Shown piece by piece: positions 56,501-64,000 of a stretch of DNA of 64,000 bases; the stretch's first letter is position 1, and each line of letters begins with the position of its first letter. The stretch spans positions 32,947,494-33,011,493 of the forward strand of contig NC_087252.1 in NCBI RefSeq assembly GCF_037042905.1, in the 5' to 3' direction. Below the pieces are notes generated by a model, which searched no databases, had not been told where the DNA came from, and saw only the letters and a list, made by a program, of their open reading frames with translations. The translations under genes were made by a program, and so were the position numbers. The DNA is from Lytechinus pictus. Taxonomy: Eukaryota > Echinodermata > Echinoidea > Temnopleuroida > Toxopneustidae.

Positions 56501-59500
56501 GATCTGCTTTTCGTGTGTAAAATCCTTTTCCGCGACACCCGCACCATACATGCATGTATATTACGACTGATGGCTGGAGATAATCGAAATGCAGACCTAA
56601 AATAGATTATGGCATGGATAAGAAAGTGGTTTTTCAAACAAATCGAGTACATATTGAGTGAGGAAAAACTTACTGAATGAAGGCTTAGATATAGATCATT
56701 ACAGTCCATCGAATCGATATTACATTTAATGTGGATTATTGGTGAATTGAATTGAATTGAATTGAATTTATTGGAACTTCACTGGCAATTGCCAATATTT
56801 TGTTCGAAACAAGAGGTACAAAATAATACAATACACAATATACAATGCAAGGAATATAATCAAATATACAAAAACAAAATAGTATTTCATAAAAAAAGGG
56901 AAAAAAGGAGAAACAACTTATATATACAAATATACACAATAAACATAGGAATCATCTGGATCAGTGGCGTAACTACGGGGGGGGGGGGGGGCATGGGGGG
57001 GCACGTGCCCCCCCCAATCGGCTGACCCCCCCCAAAAAAAAAAAAAAAAAAAAAAAGGGGAGGAAAAGGAGAAAAAGAGGGAGAAAAGAAGAGAAACGTA
57101 GTAGGAAAGAAGACATTATTATTCATTATAATGTTATATTATATTATAATTATGTTATGTTACATTACATAACAGACATTTTCATCATAACTTTATGAAA
57201 CATAATTTGCCCAGGGCCTATGTCTTCATTGTTCCTGGTGCTCGCATTGTCTGCTTAACGAGATATATAATCCTGTTGTACTAAAACCTCCCGTTTTCAA
57301 GTCAATATACACCAAATATATTTCATCGCACTTCGAGTTATTGTTTTATGTAGTGACATACGCTTCTTTTTCATGACTACTTAAAGTGATTGCCCCATGT
57401 TAAGGTCTTAATAAAAAAACATTTCCTGTCCGTGATTATGTTCGCATTAGTGGATTTGTGAAATATGTCTGCCCTCCATGAATTCCTAAAATCAGTCCTT
57501 AAAATGTCTCTTTTTCTCATCTGAATATCAAAAAATTTTCGGCTCGCGCTTCACGCTCGCATCAATTGGTTAGTGAAATACGTATGGTCTGAATTCCTAC
57601 AAGCAAGCCTTAGAATGCCCCCACTTCTGATCTGAATTATCTAAATTTTCAGCTCGCGCTTCGCGCTTGCAATATTTGATTAGTGAGATGCGTATGATAA
57701 TCATGATTACAATGACTACAAAAAAGTGCTTCATGTGTTTAGATGTTATTCTAACAAACTTCAGCAAGCGCTTGGCACTCGCATTAGATGACTATGGTGA
57801 GATATGTGTACTCTTAATGGATTCCTAAAATATAGTCCTTAAAATGTCACTGTTTGGGGTCAATATATACAAAATTTTCAGCTCGCGCTTCGCGCTCGCA
57901 TTGTTTAGCGAGACAGATATACGTATTATGATTACAAAAATTTGATTATAATGTCCCTTATTAGGTCTGAATATCAAAAATTTTCAGCTCGCGCTTCGCG
58001 CTCGCATTATTTGGTCACTGAGATACATATATCCGTTCAATGGCATTGTCCTTAAAATCAAGTGTCTCTATTAGGTCAGTATACCTGGCAACTGAGCGCG
58101 CTTCGCGCGCTCACTAAGTGACTCAAAATTTTTGCTGGTGCCCCCTCAATGCCGTGACCCACGGTACGCCACTGATCTGGATAGATAATTGACAATGGAT
58201 ATAGAGACTGATATCCAAAAAAAGATAAAGAAACATAAAGAAAGTGAGAGAGGAGAGGGAAATAAAGAAGAAAAAAGTTCGAAAATGGAGAGAGCGGGAA
58301 AGAGAGGAAGAATGAGAAGAATGACATTACTGTAAACTCATTGTGTAAAAATATTGCGAATATATTACTTCATATATATTACTTGGTGTATCACTGGCAA
58401 TTGATTTCATGGGTCAGATCAACCTCTCCAGCCGAACATTTCGCGTGAGTTGTATGGAAAGTCGTCCTCAATCGGATACATCGCTGTTACCATAGTAGCA
58501 ACCATAATTTTGCACACGAAACGCATATTGAATGTTTCCGTCGCAGATGCGAAACGAAAAAAAAATATCATGTCACACAATTTGCATTGCAGGACAGAGT
58601 TTTACGACCATGATGACGGGCCCAAAAAGTCTCTTCCAAAATCAACTAACGTCGTAAATAAGCGTGCGCGTCCTCAAACGAAAGGTCGGGAGTATCTCAG
58701 CAGGCATGACTGTATCATAAATCATGATATAACAAGCAAATCTTCCCATACGAAGTTCGCAATTAGATTCCCATTGTGATTGGTACCATTCTTTCAAATT
58801 TATTTTTTAATCTTTATTCTAATACTCACCTGTGGTCACCAATGGGGTTGTCGTTGGTGGCGGTGCTGATTCAGTCGTAGTGACATCTGGAGTTGTGGGC
58901 TCAGGTATGCTGGCTGAGTGTTCAAAGATGTAAAATTTGAAAACAAACGAGAGTTACCAATGACCGTGAAGGTTCATTCTAACAATTTCGATCGACCTGT
59001 TCTAAATCAATAAAGCCATGAAACGTTTATTTAGGATGCCACCACCTTCCCCTTCTCGGACCTCTGTTTGAATGAACTATAACCAAAAGGTGTATCAAAC
59101 CAGTGTGTCCAGACCATTTTTTTTTTTACATTACCAAAGCGTGCATGACACATGATGTGAAGTATGTTGTTTGTGTTCTCTGTTTACCTGTTTTACTGTT
59201 ATGACTGACATGCGTTGTACATGGATTTACAAAAATAAGCCATTGTTTATATCATTGTAGGTTCGTCATGTTAAGATGAACTAAAATACACAAATACAGA
59301 TAACCATCAAACTTGTTTAATTTGGACACATATTACAAGTGACTGCCACCCCCCCCCCCCCATCCCCATAAAATAAACCCACCCTTATTTTTCTAAGTAC
59401 GACATTTAAGATTTCATTTTCATGGCTAGGACAATATTGCATGGCATTCCTTGATCCAAACATGGTTTGCATGGACCATAAGCAATATGAGAAGGACCAC

Positions 59501-62500
59501 TGTAATGGTGTGTAGTAATCGTCATTTTTATTATTTTTACCATTGCATTGATACAAAAATATTGTTTATATTCTTTACATATCTATACGGTTAGCTCCGC
59601 CACAAAACCGAAAATGTGTAGACCTATTAATATATAATACATATCACAAGTTAAGATCCTCAAATCGGTTTCACTTACATATAGGAACTCCTAACTTTGA
59701 CACAATGGGGGAAATGACTGGTAGAGTAATTCTTGCATGTATGTCAGTTTTCCTCAATTCATTTTTTTCGTTTGTTTTGTTTTGTTTTTTAGAAAAAATC
59801 TTTTTGATTTTTTTTTTTTCAAATTAGAGTTGGCCAGTATCTTGCTTGGCGACTTGTAGTTGGTTTGAGGAGGGCCATATGTAATATCCTCAACGCGTAC
59901 CACTAGGAATGCAGATAACCCCCGCATCTTCGTTGTGACCGCAGTTATGAGATCCAAATCCTCGGTGCCGACAGTTCCTTAGGTCGTTTTCACTTCCAGT
60001 GCATGATACCTCATTAAGCCAAATCGGATCTGAACCGGGTCCAAACCTAGCCTGACCGGGTGCGCTGCTTGCAGCACAGAATCCGAGCATCCTGCATACA
60101 ACCGATGCGTCTTCTATGCCCCAATAGTCATCGCAAACCGTCCCCCATAGTCCTTCGTGCAGAATTTCAACTCGTCCTTCGTTGTTAGAGGTTCCGCTGC
60201 TCAATCGAATGTCATTAAACACAGGACGCGGCGCTAATCATATGAAAGACAAGTAAGAATCAGGACAAAAACTCTATGTTAATGGATTTTTGTTATGCCC
60301 CCCCCTGTTGTCGCATTAAAATAATAGTTGATGTAATTTATGAAGAAAAACACGTAACATAAATAAATCAATACTTTTCATTAAAAAATACTTTTATTCA
60401 AAATATTCCTAATTTTGCAGCTATGTTACATTTTTATACAAAATGTATTATCACCTCATACATGTTTTGCTTATCTTGTACTGTTTATTATTTTTTTTTT
60501 ATCCGTTTTCTTGATCTCACCTTTGTAGCATAAGTTATCATATTTGCTTTGATTATTTTATGTACTAGCCTCAAAATTATCATTTGTTATTTTATATATC
60601 CTTTTTCATTTCTCATGTTTATTACACAGGCCTAATTACGCCAAGATATAATATATATCTATTTTAAGTTGTTTTTAAATTTAAACTTATGTATGTATTC
60701 GATGCGTATGATGGATATATATTATTCCTTTTTTAGAAATGAATAAATAAATTAACTGAACTGAACTAACATAAACAAATAACGTTTCCGTTAATTTATG
60801 TGTGTGCTTGCAAAATGTAACCGCATACAGCACGATTTACGAGATGGACTAATCAAATCCTGGTTGATTTCCAAACAAAGTGATAAAAACTCGAAGAGCG
60901 AAGTTTTAATAGCATTGATCAACATTTGATATTAATTTTGTTTTATTTGCTTAAAATGTCTTCAACCTCTCGGAACAACCATATTGTAGACCAGGCTGCA
61001 TAAAAGTTATAAAGATATATCTCATTTATTTATTTAGGTCAAAACCTGCCTACAATAAAGATTACTAGTAAAAATAGTTCCTTGACGTTTTTTTTATTAT
61101 AAACGAGATAATATTTATGCCGGTAAGCTTACAAAATCACGACTTCTCGATAGTACATGTATAGCCCGTGGAATCATTGACTTTGGGAAGTACAATGAGT
61201 TAATTACAATAATATGCCTAAGTGAGACAAATGATTAATATTTTTATTTTCAAATTTCCACCAATCGTCAAAATACCTTGCACAACACAGGACTTTGTCT
61301 TAAAGCGACTAGTGATTATGGTAAGTGGGAAAATACACTGATCATACCGTAGCAAAAAAAAATGATTAAATTAAAAGAACCTTGGGGTAGTAAAAAAAAC
61401 ATCATAATCAAATTACTAATTAAATAAATCTAAACAAAAGGAGAAAAATAGAAAGAATTAAAGAAAGATGATATTGGCATGAATAAATACCAAGAAATAA
61501 GACATTTGAGTGAAATTTGAATAAAAATAGTTAAATATATCCTTAATAAAAATGATATGATATGAATAAAATTAATATAAAATAATGGTGTTAATCCTAA
61601 CTAGGCCGGGATTTTTTTTTGCCGATCGCGCGAGCGCCGCAAAAATTTGCACCCTGGTAGTTTGCAATGTAATCTACAAGGCTGTATGGTAAAATTTTCC
61701 CGAGATTTTATTTTATATGAATTAATTATGATAATTTATGCATAAATCATACTTTTTGCTCTAATTCACTAAATAAAGCTGCTAGAATGCTAATTTTTGG
61801 TAAAAAAAATATTCTTTGTAGCATTTGTAACAATGGCAAATGAAAAAAAACTTCAGTGTGAAAATCAATTTCTTATGTATTTTAATGTTTTATGAATTTC
61901 TTATGTATTTCTTTGTTTTTTTAACCAGAATTACTGCACAACCTTTTAAAAGCATAATTATGCTAAAACCATTTGATTTCAGCTGTTTAAAGTAAAAATT
62001 ATATTTTTATAAATAAGATGAGAAAACTAAATTTGCCTTGACTTTGTACACCAAATCGCATTTTGGAACAATTTTTTGTCAATTTTTGGATGCACTTACA
62101 AAATGTTGCGTTTTTTCGGAACCGCGTACCCGGGCCTCGTAAATTTGGTCTCAAATAATGCGCGAGACTATAAAGTATAAACTCCGCAAGTGGCGTGGTC
62201 AAAAAATTTCGTGCGACAGAATGATCGCAGAAAATGTTGAGGGGGTTGATTTAACCCCTCCCCCACAGCCTGTTTAGGGTTAATGAACGAATGATATATT
62301 TGTCAAACAAACAATTGAAAATGGGTGGAAATTTGGTAAAAAGTTAAAGAATAATAATCATAAAGATAAGAATAAAGACAATAAAAACAAGAAAGATTAA
62401 AGCTACCATATTTTCCAGTTAGCAACTGTGTTACTGGTTAACTACGTACCATCGGTAAAGCAAACGACTCCTGCATCTTCGTTGTGATTGCAGTTATGAA

Positions 62501-63578
62501 TCCCGACTCCCCGGTGAGGGCAGTCTAACAGATCAGTCTCTTCCCCTGTGCATGCTACGTCATCGAGCCATATCTGGCCCTCCCCAGCTCCGAAATAAGC
62601 TGAGCCGTGCGCAGTGGATGCAGCACAATATCCAAGCATTCTACACGCAATATCAGCATCGGTCTTGCCCCAAGCATCATCACAGACAGTTCCCCATTCG
62701 CCATTGTGGAGGATTTCAACTCGTCCTTCGTTGTCCCTATTGCCGCCGACCAAACGAATCGTGTGGGCTGGTGGTGTTGGTGCTGTCGTTGAAACTAAAG
62801 ACATAGGATGTTAATTAGTCACAATGATATGAATATTTTATTGAATTTCAGGAAAACTGCATTTTGTGTTTTTATTCAATGCATTAATAAAGCTGTACGG
62901 ATGATATGACGCATGACTGCATGCTGGCCCGTTCGTGTGCTAAATAGATGAATCCATTATTATCTGACTTTGCCATATTTCAGTCGTGCGGAAACTCGTC
63001 CGTTAACGTTTAATACGAGCAATATGAAAAACTTCCCATGTAGGTAGATACCGAATATGCTAAGGACGTTTAATAAAAATGTACAGCATTTTCTTTTTAA
63101 CGTTACTATGATCTGATGAGAGAAAACAAGAGCAGGGCCTAGAATCAGTTGTGTATTTGATGAGTCCACCTTGAGACGTAAAGACAATGAATAGAACAAG
63201 TCTTTTGACATTGTATCGTGTGTGTTATAAGTTTATCACCTGCATAAGAACAAACAGCTCCTGCATCTTCAGAGTGACGACAGTTGTGAAATCCGAAGGC
63301 TCTGTGTGAACAATCCCTTATGTCTGCTTCAGTTCCCGAACACTGGACGTCGTCAAGCCAGATACGATCCGAAGCCTGCCCATACCGTGCCGATCCCGGT
63401 GCTTCTGTGGCCACATCAAAACCCAACATCCGACAAACTACTGTAGCATCATCAAGGCCCCAGTCATCATCACAGATACTTCCCCATTCCCCGTTGTGGT
63501 AGATCTCTACACGTCCCTCGTTGTCAGAATCACCATTAACCAAACGAACCGTTTGTTGTGGCAATGTAGGTGGTGGGC
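53203..63578 (-). CDS. Multi-SRCR-domain protein, 3' seven exons (5' end outside window)
   Basis: Minus-strand exons 63240-63578, 62450-62794, 59901-60233, 58830-58913, 55584-55928, 54855-55181 and 53203-53519 all start in phase 1 and (except the last) end in phase 1, so they join into one frame: SRCR, SRCR, SRCR, Thr/Pro linker, SRCR, SRCR, SRCR, stop. Each SRCR domain has the GRVE...WG..CDD...CRMLG...D.C core. Cys count fits the six-cysteine group A pattern, although each domain is one exon, usual for group B in vertebrates. SRCR proteins are secreted or surface receptors and scavengers. No transmembrane segment was found after the last domain, so a secreted product is possible. Joining into a single gene is inferred from strand, phase and spacing. 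Confidence 0.8.
53520..54854. other. SRCR intron with transposon fragment
   Basis: Poly-G/poly-C tracts at 53579-53597 and 53639-53665. A fragment of family A Tc1/mariner-like DNA at about 53765-54110. The rest unremarkable. Confidence 0.6.
53765..54110. mobile_element. Truncated family A Tc1/mariner-like fragment
   Basis: TCTTGGGTTTGGGTCTCATC, AGTCCATTTTTGTAAAGCT and CACGTTGTGTCAAGG match the interior of 33749-34732 in the same orientation. Both ends are missing. Confidence 0.75.
54855..55181 (-). CDS. SRCR exon (fifth visible domain)
   Basis: [20 protein letters not shown] through SVVCTGE. Six cysteines. Acceptor gaacag (a second possible acceptor six bases on keeps the frame), donor GTAAGT, phase 1-1. 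Confidence 0.9.
55584..55928 (-). CDS. SRCR exon (fourth visible domain), divergent
   Basis: [20 protein letters not shown] through LICNSPG. Six cysteines. It departs from the others by CSSYWG in place of CDDxWG and by a longer loop ([20 protein letters not shown]) after CRMLGF. Acceptor tttacag, donor GTACAA. Confidence 0.88.
55929..56963. other. SRCR intron
   Basis: GGGTGTATCGAAAAAAAGGA at about 56131 resembles a worn Tc1/mariner-like end. GAATT repeats at 56745-56768 followed by TTATTGG look like the 3' tail of a minus-strand LINE. No exon seen. Confidence 0.4.
56964..58175. mobile_element. TIR element with CAGTGGCGTA ends and CTCGCGCTTCGCGCTCGC array
   Basis: CAGTGGCGTAACTACGG at the left and CACGGTACGCCACTG at the right. 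Inside are poly-G/C tracts and about six units of ~108 bp, each with CAGCTCGCGCTTCGCGCTCG or a variant (near 57541, 57650, 57764, 57879, 57986, 58094). Non-coding. The interior is shared with 43041-43871. Confidence 0.75.
58176..58829. other. SRCR intron, nothing recognised
   Basis: A 109-residue open frame on the plus strand (58450-58779) has no recognised similarity. Confidence 0.45.
58830..58913 (-). CDS. Thr/Pro-rich linker exon
   Basis: Acceptor acactcag, donor GTGAGT, phase 1-1. Reads [20 protein letters not shown] then [10 protein letters not shown] mucin-like spacer likely to be O-glycosylated, placed between the third and fourth visible SRCR domains. Confidence 0.75.
58914..59900. 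other. SRCR intron, nothing recognised
   Basis: Poly-C at 59348-59360 and T-rich tract at 59760-59822. No exon or TIR pair seen. Confidence 0.5.
59901..60233 (-). CDS. SRCR exon (third visible domain), extra Cys
   Basis: [20 protein letters not shown] through VICIPSG. Seven cysteines: the six of group A plus one in [10 protein letters not shown]. Acceptor gattag, donor GTACGC, phase 1-1. Confidence 0.9.
60234..61590. other. SRCR intron, nothing recognised
   Basis: AT-rich with no exon, TIR or tandem repeat identified. Confidence 0.5.
61591..62283. mobile_element. TTAA-flanked TIR element (TCCTAACTAGGCCGGG)
   Basis: TTAA at 61591-61594 and 62280-62283. Inverted imperfect ends TCCTAACTAGGCCGGG and CAGCCTGTTTAGGG. 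Similar sequence occurs at about 28890-29120 and, inverted, about 11930-12080. Non-coding. Confidence 0.7.
62450..62794 (-). CDS. SRCR exon (second visible domain), extra Cys
   Basis: [20 protein letters not shown] through VVCFTDG. A short Thr/Pro spacer precedes the domain. Seven cysteines, with the extra one in [10 protein letters not shown] as in the neighbour at 59901. Acceptor tctttag, donor GTACGT. Confidence 0.92.
62795..63239. other. SRCR intron, nothing recognised
   Basis: No repeat or exon recognised. Confidence 0.5.
63240..63578 (-). CDS. SRCR exon (first visible domain)
   Basis: [20 protein letters not shown] through AVCSYAG. Six cysteines, preceded by a short Pro-rich spacer. 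Acceptor aaattag, donor GTGATA, phase 1-1. The exon upstream of it is outside the window. Confidence 0.92.
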
Positions 63579-64000
63579 CTAATTTGTTTTTTAAAAAATA
63601 GATAAAACATTGATGACTAGAGTCCTAACAAAATTGGACAAATAGTCGTCTAGCAATACTATTGGTGTTTCTACTAACGATTATACAGGAGGGTAGGCCT
63701 ATATTTATTTCACGTCATTTGGTTGTAAGGTAGACTCCAATCTATGTTAGATTCCACTATTCATCTGTTAACGTCTTTCTTTGAGTACAACATACGACAA
63801 TATAAACACATTCATGTTGTGTGGGTTCAGCATTTTTTTTTTCTCGATAAAGTGTGTAACTAAACGGCAACTTTAAAACACAATGATAAACAGAAATATA
63901 AAAAAAAAGTGAGTCACTTCAGAAATAAGTGGACACGAAAACTGTCAATAACGTTGGAGCTCCAAACAAGGCGGTACCAAAGAAAAGCAGTATATGATTA
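63579..64000. other. SRCR intron at right edge, nothing recognised
   Basis: No SRCR exon or repeat seen up to the window end. Confidence 0.5.

Overview
The window looks like deuterostome nuclear DNA, most likely from an echinoderm and probably a sea urchin. The evidence is intron-rich genes with GT-AG junctions, a run of single-exon SRCR domains (a family greatly expanded in sea urchins), a small secreted C-type lectin, and a dense load of short inverted-repeat (MITE-like) transposons with long poly-G/poly-C tracts. The species cannot be fixed from the sequence alone. No bacterial-style operons, CRISPR arrays or rRNA genes are present.

Layout. (1) About 1-40.6 kb, plus strand: the 3' part of a cGMP phosphodiesterase gene of the PDE9A type. 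Twelve exons (a thirteenth is likely at the left edge) splice with matching phases and encode 416 residues, including the whole catalytic domain and the stop codon. The 5' end lies outside the window. (2) The 14.8-kb second intron of the visible part holds a 14.1-kb inverted-repeat (foldback) element at 7175-21296, with AT-rich tandem-repeat outer domains and a 6-bp target duplication. It carries nested insertions, including a 4.75-kb element with TAA target duplications. Other introns hold two Tc1/mariner-like TIR families, several TTAA-flanked foldback elements, a 5'-truncated CR1/Jockey-type LINE and simple repeats. (3) About 40.6-47.8 kb: flanking DNA with transposons, one of them a tandem repeat carrying perfect AGGTCA direct repeats. 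(4) 47.98-49.83 kb, plus strand: a two-exon gene for a 166-residue secreted C-type lectin with a TATA box upstream. (5) 53.2-63.6 kb, minus strand: six SRCR-domain exons and one Thr/Pro-rich linker exon, all starting in phase 1, read as one multi-SRCR gene running off the right edge. It is convergent with the lectin gene.

How the genes relate. PDE9A is an intracellular cGMP hydrolase and has no evident functional link to its neighbours. The lectin and the SRCR protein are both secreted or cell-surface types common in echinoderm immune or matrix repertoires, but nothing here shows that they act together. The most unusual content is the transposon architecture: the large intronic foldback whose arms carry repeated RFX/X-box-like motifs, the element carrying DR1 motifs, and a group of TTAA-flanked foldbacks.
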